Below the pieces are notes generated by a model that did no database searches, was not told the DNA's origin, and saw nothing but the letters and a program-made list of their open reading frames with translations. From the NCBI GenBank assembly GCA_937928385.1, contig CALEZD010000018.1, positions 1-46,950 on the forward strand: a stretch of 46,950 nt of DNA, in the 5' to 3' direction. The DNA is from an uncultured Bacteroidota bacterium. Its GTDB lineage: Bacteria > Bacteroidota > Bacteroidia > Chitinophagales > Chitinophagaceae. How positions within the stretch are numbered: position 1 is the stretch's first letter; each line of letters begins with the position of its first letter. Shown piece by piece: positions 33,767 through 42,591 of this stretch. The translations under genes were made by a program, and so were the position numbers.

Positions 33767-35986
33767 CTACTGTAGTTGTTCAATCAGTTCAGCATCGCCC
33801 ACTATCCACACTTTATCTTTCAGTTCAAAGACTGAGTATGACTCTGGGTTGAGCAGCCGCCTTCCTCCGCGCTCAATACCTACTACAAGGCCATTTGTCT
33901 TTTCCCTTATGCCGCTATCGCGTATACTTTTGCCCAACAGCGGCGAACCCTCTTCCACTACCAGCTTTCTCAACACCACATCGTGTTGCTCCATTAGCTG
34001 CTGTTGTTCGTCGTGTGGCTGAATGAACTCTTTGAACATGTCCAGCTGCTCGTCTGTACCAATGACAAACATCCTGTCGCCGGGGTATATTTTCTCGTAT
34101 CGCGATGGAGCCAGTACCGTATAATGATCACCTCTTTTTATCATAGCGATGTTCACACCTATCTTTTCGCGTATAGCCAGCTCTTCCAGCATCTTACCTG
34201 TAGCAGGTGAGCCAACCGGCAATACATACTGTGCTATATGTGCATCCCAGGGTGCCAGCTCTTTCCTGTTAACACGCGCTTCGAGTATTTCCCTTTGGTT
34301 GAAGTTGTAAAAAAACCTTGTTTCGAGCCGCAGGTAAAAAGCATGTATCCTCTTAGCAAAAAACAATACGATGGCTATGATGAGCGCTGAAGAAATTATC
34401 GCATAACCAATAGGAAAAAAGACAATGAAAGTGGCGGTGATGATGGCAATAGCCTCGCCTACACGTATGAGCCTGAGCAAAATAAGCGGCCCGTGGTAGC
34501 GCTTGTTGGCCCACAGGTTGGCAAAAGACTGTGGCTGCAGCTTACGCATGACCAGCGCCCATAGAAACGGGGATATAGCCACCAGGCAGAGGGCTACGGT
34601 AATGATGGTTGCCAAGAAGTAATTATCAATATTGGTGAGCATAACACCGTGTACTACCTCAACAAACAGAATGATGATGCCTGCCGCAACCAGCAACGTA
34701 AATACAGACATGATGATGAAAGAACGCAATACAAGTTGCCAGTCGCCGGCGGAATTGATAGTTTGCGCACCGGTGCTGTAGCGCACCAGGGTTTTCAGCC
34801 ATTTGTCGGGCAATATCTTTTCAATACGCTTGTACAGTGGGCCTGCGGCCTTTATCATATAGGGTGTAGAAAACGTTGTAATGGCAGACACGGCCACCGC
34901 TATTGGATAGAGGTAGCTGCTGGTTACCTTCAGCGTAACACCCAGCGTAGCTATAATGAACGAGAACTCACCTATCTGCCCCATACTCATACCTGCGTAC
35001 ACAGATGTTTTTAAGGGCTGGCCTGAAATAACTGCACCCAGGGTAACGTGCAATACTTTGAAGAATACAAATACCAAAGTGATGAGTAGTATAGGCCCGG
35101 CATAGTCTACCAGTATAGCGGGGTCAATCAACATGCCCACAGAGATGAAGAACACTGCCCCAAACAGGTTTTTTACGGGCGTGATGATATGCTCAATCCG
35201 TTCGGCCTGGATGGTTTCAGCCAGGATAGACCCCATAATGAAAGCCCCCAGCGCAGGCGAGAAGCCTGCCAGCGAAGCTAGTATCACCATCAGCAGGCAG
35301 AAGCCTATGGACAGCACGAGCAGGGTTTCATCGTTCAGGTGTTTCTGCACACGGCTGAGAAATGATGGTATAAAAAATATGCCCGCTATAAACCATAGTA
35401 CCAGGAAGAAGGCCAGCTTGAGTATCGACAGCAGCATCTCCATACCTGCAAACTCGCGACTGACGGATATAGTAGTGAGCAATACCATGAGCACTACGGC
35501 TACCAGGTCTTCGACTATGAGTACACCAAATACCAGGTCTGCAAATTTCTTACCCTTAACCCCCTGCTCGTCGAACGCGCGGATGATGATAGTAGTAGAG
35601 GCGATAGACAGTATTCCTCCCAGGAATATACAGTCCATAATGGGCCAGCCCATGAGCCTGCCGAGTATAAAGCCCACGCCCAGCATAGCGGATATTTCGA
35701 TAAGCCCGGTAACCGATGCCGGCCCACCTATATTCAGCAGCTTCTTGAAGCTGAACTCAAGGCCCAGTGTAAACAAGAGGAATATCACACCTATATCCGC
35801 CCATATCCTGATATTCTCAATTTCGGTAACGGTAGGGAATAAAGTCAATTGAGGGCCTACCAGCAAGCCCGCCAGCAGGTAGCCGAGTACCACAGGTTGC
35901 CTCAGCCACTTGAACAGCAGCGTGGTAAGGCCAGCCACGACTAGTATCAGCCCCAGGTCTTGTATGAGATGCGGTAAATGATTCAT
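33767..35986 (-). CDS. CPA2-family cation/proton antiporter with two TrkA-C domains
   Basis: A 739-aa KefB/KefC-like monovalent cation/proton antiporter. About 12 membrane helices fill residues 5-560, with the family motifs GYLLAGLLVGP, LFTLGLEFS and the polar pair region SMGQIGEFSFI. No TrkA-N (NAD-binding) domain is seen; instead two TrkA-C domains occupy about 585-665 and 670-739 (GKMLEELAIREKIGVNIAMI, GKSIRDSGIREKTNGLVVGI; each abbreviated here). That differs from KefB/KefC and resembles ligand-gated Bacteroidota relatives. Ion (K+ or Na+) cannot be told from sequence. Inner membrane. Confidence 0.92.
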   Translation of the reverse strand: MNHLPHLIQDLGLILVVAGLTTLLFKWLRQPVVLGYLLAGLLVGPQLTLFPTVTEIENIRIWADIGVIFLLFTLGLEFSFKKLLNIGGPASVTGLIEISAMLGVGFILGRLMGWPIMDCIFLGGILSIASTTIIIRAFDEQGVKGKKFADLVFGVLIVEDLVAVVLMVLLTTISVSREFAGMEMLLSILKLAFFLVLWFIAGIFFIPSFLSRVQKHLNDETLLVLSIGFCLLMVILASLAGFSPALGAFIMGSILAETIQAERIEHIITPVKNLFGAVFFISVGMLIDPAILVDYAGPILLITLVFVFFKVLHVTLGAVISGQPLKTSVYAGMSMGQIGEFSFIIATLGVTLKVTSSYLYPIAVAVSAITTFSTPYMIKAAGPLYKRIEKILPDKWLKTLVRYSTGAQTINSAGDWQLVLRSFIIMSVFTLLVAAGIIILFVEVVHGVMLTNIDNYFLATIITVALCLVAISPFLWALVMRKLQPQSFANLWANKRYHGPLILLRLIRVGEAIAIITATFIVFFPIGYAIISSALIIAIVLFFAKRIHAFYLRLETRFFYNFNQREILEARVNRKELAPWDAHIAQYVLPVGSPATGKMLEELAIREKIGVNIAMIKRGDHYTVLAPSRYEKIYPGDRMFVIGTDEQLDMFKEFIQPHDEQQQLMEQHDVVLRKLVVEEGSPLLGKSIRDSGIREKTNGLVVGIERGGRRLLNPESYSVFELKDKVWIVGDAELIEQLQ

Positions 35987-36059
35987 GCAGAATAAGCTAA
36001 GCGAAAATAAGATTTACAGACGACTAATGGAGGCTACTGTTGATTATTCCCATTATCCG

Positions 36060-37490
36060 TCAAAACCTGAAATAGATAAATTCAGAAGATTCTTTATCTA
36101 CATGCAGCAGCACGATATAAATAAGGATGCAGTAATATAGGTACCTCGCCCATTTCCTTTTAAAAGGAGCCGGGTTGCGCTCATCACCCCTCATAAGCAG
36201 TTCGAAAAAGAGCAACGCTGCTATATACCATAAATATTCCGCGTTGACAAATGGTGGCCTGGCCATCATAATCATCTTTTTGAACATTAGTACGGCCTGC
36301 CCGATTGTCTCAGCACGGAATAGTAACCATGTAGCCACTACTGCACCGAATGTGATGAGTGTACCGAAAAAATCTGTGATGTTCTTTACAACAGGCTTCC
36401 GCAGTATATTTTGTGCAGACTGCCTGCGCGTGGCTATATGCGTCCATGCAAACACCGGTATGTATAATAATGCATGCGCCGCCCCCCAAGCCACAAAAGT
36501 CCAGTTAGCGCCATGCCACAAGCCGCTCAGCAGGAAGACGATGACAATATTCCTTACTGTTGCCGGCAGGTTTTTCTTCGACCCGCCCAGTGGTATATAC
36601 ACATAATCTCTGAACCATGTAGAGAGGGAAATATGCCAACGCCGCCAAAATTCAATAAGGTTTTTGCTGAAATACGGGAACCGGAAATTAGACATCAGTT
36701 CTATACCAAACAATTTTGACGTTCCAATAGCAATGTCTGAATATCCACTGAAGTCGCAATATATCTGGAAAGCAAAATAAATAACAGCCAATAATATACT
36801 TGCGCCGCTGACAGCCCTTGTATAGTTAAATGCGTGGTCAACAGCAATCGCTAATGAATCGGCAATAACTATTTTTTTGAACAGCCCCCACAGAATCAAT
36901 CTTAAACCCTCTACTGCCTGCACATAATTAAAACGTCGGGGTTTTGTTATCTGTGGCAATAATCTTGATGCCCTTTCTATAGGCCCTGCAACTAACTGCG
37001 GGAAGAAACTTACATAAGCAGCAAATGCTATAAAATCATGACAGGGAGTGATTTTCTTTTTATACACGTCGATGGTGTATGCCATTGTCTGGAAAGTATA
37101 AAACGAAATTCCGACAGGCAGAATGATATTCATGGGCCAGGGTGACATTTCGTAACCGAACTGCCCCACCATGTTTACAAATGAATCAACAAAAAAATTG
37201 TAGTACTTAAAAAAGGAGAGCAGGCCTAAGTTGACGACGATGCTCAGTATCAGCCAGGCCTTTGCCTTTAGTTTTATACCTGCCCGATGTATTTGTATAG
37301 CAGCCAAATAATCTGCCAGGATGCTGAAAGAGATAAGCGAGAGGAAACGCCAGTCCCACCAGCCATAGAATACATAACTGGCAATTAACAACAGTAAGTT
37401 CTGCAATCTGAGTTGCCTGTTGCCTATCAGCCAGTACAATATAAAGACTGAAGGCAAAAACCACAAAAACGTTGCAGAGTTAAATAACAT
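36060..37490 (-). CDS. MBOAT-family O-acyltransferase B (AlgI-like)
   Basis: A 476-aa membrane-bound O-acyltransferase of the AlgI/PatA/DltB type, which passes acyl groups across the inner membrane to an exported glycan. Landmarks are YFxYFxxDWRFL near the start, PQLVAGPIERA (163-174), RRWHISLSTWFRDY (283-296) and the catalytic-site stretch LSGLWHGANWTF (321-332) with His326. A second conserved His339 lies in WGAAHALL. It is the last gene of the Wzi-MBOAT-SGNH-SGNH-MBOAT operon, 4 bases after the SGNH gene. The acyl donor and glycan are unknown; acetyl is the commonest in the family. Confidence 0.93.
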   Translation of the reverse strand: MLFNSATFLWFLPSVFILYWLIGNRQLRLQNLLLLIASYVFYGWWDWRFLSLISFSILADYLAAIQIHRAGIKLKAKAWLILSIVVNLGLLSFFKYYNFFVDSFVNMVGQFGYEMSPWPMNIILPVGISFYTFQTMAYTIDVYKKKITPCHDFIAFAAYVSFFPQLVAGPIERASRLLPQITKPRRFNYVQAVEGLRLILWGLFKKIVIADSLAIAVDHAFNYTRAVSGASILLAVIYFAFQIYCDFSGYSDIAIGTSKLFGIELMSNFRFPYFSKNLIEFWRRWHISLSTWFRDYVYIPLGGSKKNLPATVRNIVIVFLLSGLWHGANWTFVAWGAAHALLYIPVFAWTHIATRRQSAQNILRKPVVKNITDFFGTLITFGAVVATWLLFRAETIGQAVLMFKKMIMMARPPFVNAEYLWYIAALLFFELLMRGDERNPAPFKRKWARYLYYCILIYIVLLHVDKESSEFIYFRF

Positions 37491-37494
37491 GATA

Positions 37495-38442
37495 TTACTC
37501 TTGTCTTATATTATTTTCAGCCTGAAGCCTGTATTCATTCACCCTCTTTGCCAGCCAATAACTAAAACGCTCTGCGCCATCGCAATGCATGTGGTGGCTG
37601 TCCCTGTAATAAGTTTCGTCGGCAACATTTTCCACGTCAATGAAGTGAGCAGTTGTTTTGATGATATCCTTACGCACGTACGTGTTTATCATCTTAGGCA
37701 TTAGGATTATCAACGTAATATTATTGTCCTTGCATAAACGTTCTATCTCATTCAACGCTATCGCATTATCTATCTTTATGGATGTATATTCCCTGTACAC
37801 TGCTTTATAATCAGCAATGGCATCTTCAAAGCATACGTGGCCATTCCCGATGTATTTGCTATGTTCCATGGTTTCGGCCTCCATGTATTTCGCAAATGGC
37901 ATACAACGTTTAATCATCGAATAAAAATAATGATTCCATAAAATCACACTATGTTCGGCAGACACCATGCGTAAGATAAATGCATGATGCGGGGAATGAT
38001 AATTAACTACCCATTCAGTAGGTGCTTCAGTAGTTATTGTATTCCACATTCCGGGGTATACATCTAACAGAATGTAATCCGGCTTATGTTTAGCTAATAC
38101 ATGTTTCAGAATAATGCAGGAATAATTAATAGCCTGGCAATTACTTCCGCAGTTAAAAAAATCAATACCTGTTTGGGCAGAAAGTATCTGCGGGTTTATG
38201 TTCATATATGCTGTGCTGGAGCCAAGTATCAATCCCGTTTTTCGGGATTCATCCTGCTGCATCCATTCATCAAGCTCCTTAATTCTCCTGGTTTCGTATT
38301 CTGATATAGCTGAGAACTTCAACAACAGCTTTTCGACTTTAGGTGTAAATGCTGTAGATGCCGCGATGAGTATGTTTACACTTATATAAAAGAGTATGAA
38401 AAAGCCTGCCAGCCGGATAATATTCAGAAGCAACTTTTTCAT
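37495..38442 (-). CDS. SGNH-type periplasmic acyltransferase partner B
   Basis: A 315-aa protein with an N-terminal membrane anchor (about 8-28) and a periplasmic SGNH/GDSL-like domain. The block I motif LILGSSTAY gives a candidate nucleophile at Ser76, GSN (99-101) matches the oxyanion block, and the C-terminal DSHH gives D281-x-x-H284. So the catalytic set appears complete. Such proteins take acyl groups from MBOAT partners (AlgJ/AlgX-, PatB- or DltD-like). It overlaps the upstream SGNH gene by four bases (ATGA) and is a clear paralogue of it. The SGNH family call comes from motifs and context. Confidence 0.82.
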   Translation of the reverse strand: MKKLLLNIIRLAGFFILFYISVNILIAASTAFTPKVEKLLLKFSAISEYETRRIKELDEWMQQDESRKTGLILGSSTAYMNINPQILSAQTGIDFFNCGSNCQAINYSCIILKHVLAKHKPDYILLDVYPGMWNTITTEAPTEWVVNYHSPHHAFILRMVSAEHSVILWNHYFYSMIKRCMPFAKYMEAETMEHSKYIGNGHVCFEDAIADYKAVYREYTSIKIDNAIALNEIERLCKDNNITLIILMPKMINTYVRKDIIKTTAHFIDVENVADETYYRDSHHMHCDGAERFSYWLAKRVNEYRLQAENNIRQE

Positions 38443-39389
38443 AAAGTTGTGGGTGTAATGTGGTGGAGTTGAATAAATTCATCAGCAATCCACTCAGTGT
38501 ATAAAGCCGTGCCCCTGCAATACAGGTGGTAATTATCGTAAAACAGAGCAGCATCAACAGGTGCGGTAGCGGCATCTAATATTTTCCCATCCAGTTGTTT
38601 AATAACACTTACATCATATTCCGCGTTCAACAGCTTAGGATTAAAGAATGTGAGCGTGATATTTCTCTCTTTACATATCCGCATTATTTCCAGCAAGGCA
38701 TTATAGTTCTTCGGGCTCATTTCAGGTATCGGCACCTTCACTTCCAGTTTGCGGGGTGTTTGGTCGGAAGAGCACACAAAACCCTTGCCGGCATAGACCT
38801 CTCCTCTCAGGGTTGTATCTACATATATATAGGACCCTGGCACATACTGTTTAACACGCAGGTATGCATAACTTAGCCAAAGCAGGTGTGTTCTTGCTAT
38901 AGCCGCCATATTAAAAGTATATCCTGCTGAGGGGTTATGATTATTGGTTATCCAGTCGCTTGAGCTTTCCAGGCCTGAGTTATCCCACAATACGTGATCT
39001 ACACTTACAACCAGGTATTGAATAGGTTTGCCCGAGTTGACACAATGCTGCAATAGCACTAAGGAATTGGCAAGGGCCTGGCTATTGCTGCCGGCGTTAA
39101 AAAAATCAATCCCTGTTTTTTCACTTAGAATATAAGGGTCAATATTCCTGTAAACTGTACTGCCCCCTAATAGCAAACCGCTCAGAGAATCATTTTCAGT
39201 ATTCTTTAGCCATACGTCTAATTCTTGGGACCTCTGGTATGTCCCCCCCCATAGCCCCGGTTGAGGGAAAAGGTATTTTTCTACGGCAGGAGAGTATTTT
39301 GTACTGTAGGCAATCAATGCCATAAATACCAGGAGGAAGATTGCGAAGAACCCCGAGAACAATAATATCCTGTATAGTAACCTTCTCAT
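38439..39389 (-). CDS. SGNH-type periplasmic acyltransferase partner A
   Basis: A 316-aa paralogue of the downstream SGNH gene with a membrane anchor (about 9-28), block I LLLGGSTVY (candidate Ser77), the same downstream stretch TGIDFFNAGSNSQA, and a C-terminal D285-N-Y-H288 pair. The start codon shares one base with the stop of the upstream MBOAT gene (TGATG), so the two are translationally coupled. It is likely to act with that MBOAT on an exported glycan. Function is inferred from motifs and context, not from a known homologue. Confidence 0.82.
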   Translation of the reverse strand: MRRLLYRILLFSGFFAIFLLVFMALIAYSTKYSPAVEKYLFPQPGLWGGTYQRSQELDVWLKNTENDSLSGLLLGGSTVYRNIDPYILSEKTGIDFFNAGSNSQALANSLVLLQHCVNSGKPIQYLVVSVDHVLWDNSGLESSSDWITNNHNPSAGYTFNMAAIARTHLLWLSYAYLRVKQYVPGSYIYVDTTLRGEVYAGKGFVCSSDQTPRKLEVKVPIPEMSPKNYNALLEIMRICKERNITLTFFNPKLLNAEYDVSVIKQLDGKILDAATAPVDAALFYDNYHLYCRGTALYTEWIADEFIQLHHITPTTL

Positions 39390-40810
39390 CAGAACTGAAA
39401 ATATAAAAACTGTTCGTTATGACTGTCAATATGCAATAAAATAGCAACGATAAGCGCAGAACAATACAGATACCGCAGGAATGTATTTTTTATCGGTATG
39501 GGGTTACGTTCATCCCTACGTATAAACAGCTCAATAAAAATAAGTATGCCAATATACCAGAGGTACTGGGGTGTAGAGATAGGTGTAAACGCATCTGTCA
39601 CCATTTTTTTGAGCATAACGTACGAATGGCCGATACTTTCTGCCCTGTAAAACAAACGCGCAACCGACAAAACCAAGACTGTGAAAACAACAGAACCTAT
39701 ATTGACGATGTGACGCAATAGAGCATTGTGTATATGCCCTATCATTGGTTTTCCATAAACCTTTCTGTATGCAAACACAGGAATATAAAATGCTGCCTGG
39801 TATGCCCCCCAAATAATAAAGGTCCAGTTAGCACCATGCCAAAGACCGCTTACCAGGAAGATGATAAACACATTACGGATAGCGATTGCCAGGCCTTTTT
39901 TTGACCCCCCCATGGGTATATACAGGTAATCGGTAAACCACTTGGTGAGCGATATATGCCATCGCTGCCAGAACTCCAGTACGCTTTTACTAAACATCGG
40001 GAACCTGAAATTGGACCTGAGCTCTATGCCCAACAATTTGGCAGAGCCGATAGCAATATCGGCATACCCGCTGAAGTCGGCATACATCTGGAAGGCAAAA
40101 AACACACCTGCCATCAACATATCCGTACCTGTATAATCTGCCCAGTGGTTAAACAACGGTGCTACGCCTTTGCCTAATGAATCAGCAATCACCACTTTTT
40201 TAAACAGCCCCCATAGTATCAGCCTGAGGCCCTGTACAGATTGTATATAATTGAACCTGCGGGGTTTGACCACCTGTGTAAGCAAGTCGCTTGCACGCTC
40301 TATCGGGCCTGCCACCAGTTGAGGAAAGAAGCTGATGAATGCAGAAAAGGCAATATAATCTTTACAGGGTTCAATCTTTCCGCGGTACACGTCAATAGTG
40401 TACGCCATGGTCTGAAATGTATAAAACGAAATACCGAGAGGAAGTATAATGCTCAGGGTCCATGGTGACATTTCATAACCTATTGAAGCAAATAACGCTA
40501 TCCATGAATCGACAAAAAAGCCGTAATACTTGAAAAAACACAGCAGGCCCAGGTTGGCGAAAATACTTAGCCCTAACCACCTCTTCCCGGCTCTTGCGCT
40601 ATCAGAGCGTGATATTTGTATAGAACAGGAATAATCGATGAATGTGCTGATGGCTATAAGGAATAAAAACCGCCAGTCCCAAGAGCCATAGAAAAAATAG
40701 CTGGCACACAACACCAGGAAGTTTTGCAGCTTCAGGTTGCGTTGCAACAACCAATACGAGGCAAAAACAACAGGCAGAAAAATAAGGTAGTCAAACGAGT
40801 TGAATAACAT
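39389..40810 (-). CDS. MBOAT-family O-acyltransferase A (AlgI-like)
   Basis: A 473-aa AlgI-like MBOAT, a close paralogue of the last gene of the operon (both begin MLFNS, share YGSWDWRFL-type and PQLVAGPIERAS motifs). RWHISLTKWFTDY and LSGLWHGANWTF-type motifs are present with His325 in the catalytic stretch (VSGLWHGANWTF). It differs at the second conserved position: WGAYQAAF carries Gln338 where the paralogue has His339. That may alter activity or donor use. It is the second gene of the operon, 23 bases after the Wzi-like gene. Inner membrane, many helices. Confidence 0.93.
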   Translation of the reverse strand: MLFNSFDYLIFLPVVFASYWLLQRNLKLQNFLVLCASYFFYGSWDWRFLFLIAISTFIDYSCSIQISRSDSARAGKRWLGLSIFANLGLLCFFKYYGFFVDSWIALFASIGYEMSPWTLSIILPLGISFYTFQTMAYTIDVYRGKIEPCKDYIAFSAFISFFPQLVAGPIERASDLLTQVVKPRRFNYIQSVQGLRLILWGLFKKVVIADSLGKGVAPLFNHWADYTGTDMLMAGVFFAFQMYADFSGYADIAIGSAKLLGIELRSNFRFPMFSKSVLEFWQRWHISLTKWFTDYLYIPMGGSKKGLAIAIRNVFIIFLVSGLWHGANWTFIIWGAYQAAFYIPVFAYRKVYGKPMIGHIHNALLRHIVNIGSVVFTVLVLSVARLFYRAESIGHSYVMLKKMVTDAFTPISTPQYLWYIGILIFIELFIRRDERNPIPIKNTFLRYLYCSALIVAILLHIDSHNEQFLYFQF

Positions 40811-40833
40811 TTCAGTTGTTTATCGCTCTTCGT

Positions 40834-42519
40834 TTAATAGAAATCGTAGTTCCTCGGCACTATGTTCAACCTGAGCCCACCTGTAAACCACAGCGCGTCT
40901 TCGGCCGGCAACACGGCATTGTCATACACCTTTTTGCGATAAGTAGCGCCCAGGTCTATGAACAGGTTTTCCCGCAGTTCGTAAGAGAGGTTGAGATTGG
41001 CCAGCGCGCATTGTGAGCGCACACCGTTTACCAACGATACGCCGTAGTTGCCGGCGCGCGAATTGTAGTCGCGAAAGATATTGTTGCCATAGTTGATGCC
41101 ACCGGTGTCTGCCCCCTGTTGGTAATACATAGCCTTTGCGCTGATGTACAGGTTCTTGACAGGCTGGTAACGCAGTGCGCCTGTCAACTCAAAGAAACCG
41201 GAACCCAGCGGATGCGCCAGTGGCTGATTGTAATGCGAGTAGTTGGCATAGCTGTCGTAATGCGAAAACATATACGGGCGCACGATATTGATTTCGCCCT
41301 GCAGGTCCAGATTTTTCACTGTAAAGGCATCGAAGTATTTACCGCCCACCTGTATGCCAAATTTATTGGCCCAATAACCATTGCCACCTGTCAGCTCGCT
41401 GATGGTAAACTCATCTAGGATGAACTGGCCGTAAAACTGCAAATGTTTCAATGCAATGGCTTTGAAGTTAAGGCCTATCAATACGTTATCGGGGCTGCCC
41501 ATCATACGCTCTGTTTGGCGGTAGAGAATAATGGGGTTCATATAACCAAATTCAAACCTGTCTTTCCGGTTGAATACTACTGCTTCGAATATGCCGATAT
41601 TCAGCCAGTTGAGCGCATTGATGCTGAGGTGGTGCATGGTAGCATACTTGCGCGCGAGCCGTGTATCGGGGCCGCGGCTGTATTGCGGGCGCAGCTCCAG
41701 GTACAGGTTCTGGTAGTTCAGCTTCCACACTTTAGTATTCAGTCGCAGGAATGTGGCACCGGCGTTGAAATCGCTGAGGAAGAGGCTGCGCATACCATCG
41801 CCTATAAAATGTTTATCGTAGCCAAATGTTACATTGATATGGTCTTTCACCACAGCGAAATCTATATAACCCCTTGCCTGCAGGTAGTCGTAACTATTAG
41901 GCCCGGTAACCTTATAATAGTCTGCTCCCGGTACAGCCTGGAAGGTATCCGACCATTTGCCCACATGCAGCGGCACCTGCTCCTGGTTGTCGGTAAAAAA
42001 AGTATAGAAGCCTACCTTGTCCAGCAAATGGCCCCGCGCCTCAATACCACGGCTGCTGGTAAATAACAGGTTATCGGGATTGTTTTGTTCTTTAACACCA
42101 ATGGCGCTGATAACCGGGTTGAAAGAAAGAAACAGTTTATCATTGTTAACGTAGAGGAAATCTGGCTGTGTTTTGTAAAAAGTATTAAATATGGGACGCC
42201 TGGATGTAAAGGCACCGGCAGACTCTTCCGCCCATTCACCACTTACAGATGTTATATGCGCTATATTGAACCTGTCAATTTCCGTCAGCCCAATGTATCG
42301 AGCATCGTTTCTGGTTTCCATCAGGAACTTTACCAGTGACTTGCGCGATACCGGTTTTGTAGCCAGGAACAAATCGTCAGACAATTTGCCCGACCTTGTT
42401 TCCAGCCTGTCCAATGTTTCATAATCAACATGGCCCAACTGCAGGTAGGTGGTTTGCGCTACAACGGCATTGGTCAACATCAATACAACAGAGGTAAGTA
42501 ACAGTGCTTTTTTCAACAT
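40834..42519 (-). CDS. Wzi/RemB-like outer-membrane beta-barrel protein
   Basis: A 561-aa exported protein (signal MLKKALLLTSVVLMLTNAVVAQ) with a helical N-terminal part followed by a long predicted beta-barrel rich in aromatic strands (NYQNLYLELRPQYS, FIDLGATYRKKVYD). The pattern HFIGDGMRSLFLSDFNAGA and YMNPIILYRQTERMMGSPDN resembles the capsule-assembly Wzi and gliding-related RemB family of Bacteroidota. Wzi anchors capsule polysaccharide at the outer membrane in Gram-negatives. It is the first gene of the MBOAT/SGNH operon, which supports a glycan role. Family assignment is likely but by recall. Confidence 0.8.
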   Translation of the reverse strand: MLKKALLLTSVVLMLTNAVVAQTTYLQLGHVDYETLDRLETRSGKLSDDLFLATKPVSRKSLVKFLMETRNDARYIGLTEIDRFNIAHITSVSGEWAEESAGAFTSRRPIFNTFYKTQPDFLYVNNDKLFLSFNPVISAIGVKEQNNPDNLLFTSSRGIEARGHLLDKVGFYTFFTDNQEQVPLHVGKWSDTFQAVPGADYYKVTGPNSYDYLQARGYIDFAVVKDHINVTFGYDKHFIGDGMRSLFLSDFNAGATFLRLNTKVWKLNYQNLYLELRPQYSRGPDTRLARKYATMHHLSINALNWLNIGIFEAVVFNRKDRFEFGYMNPIILYRQTERMMGSPDNVLIGLNFKAIALKHLQFYGQFILDEFTISELTGGNGYWANKFGIQVGGKYFDAFTVKNLDLQGEINIVRPYMFSHYDSYANYSHYNQPLAHPLGSGFFELTGALRYQPVKNLYISAKAMYYQQGADTGGINYGNNIFRDYNSRAGNYGVSLVNGVRSQCALANLNLSYELRENLFIDLGATYRKKVYDNAVLPAEDALWFTGGLRLNIVPRNYDFY

Positions 42520-42557
42520 ATAATGTGATTTCCGGGACGTATGCGTTAATATTGTTA

Positions 42558-42565
42558 CAAAAATA
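42558..42565 (-). promoter_or_regulatory. Candidate -7 element of the Wzi-MBOAT-SGNH operon
   Basis: CAAAAATA on the plus strand reads TATTTTTG, a full TAnnTTTG match, 39 bases upstream of the Wzi-like start. The gap to the divergent pyrC is only 72 bp, so both genes' control sites must overlap. No TTG at the usual spacing. Confidence 0.4.
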
Positions 42566-42591
42566 GGGTTATAACTCAGTTATTATAGCGT

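Noticed and set aside
35133..35852. 239-codon open frame opposite the antiporter gene
   Set aside because: Ser/Thr/Ile-rich shadow; the minus-strand membrane protein is unambiguous.
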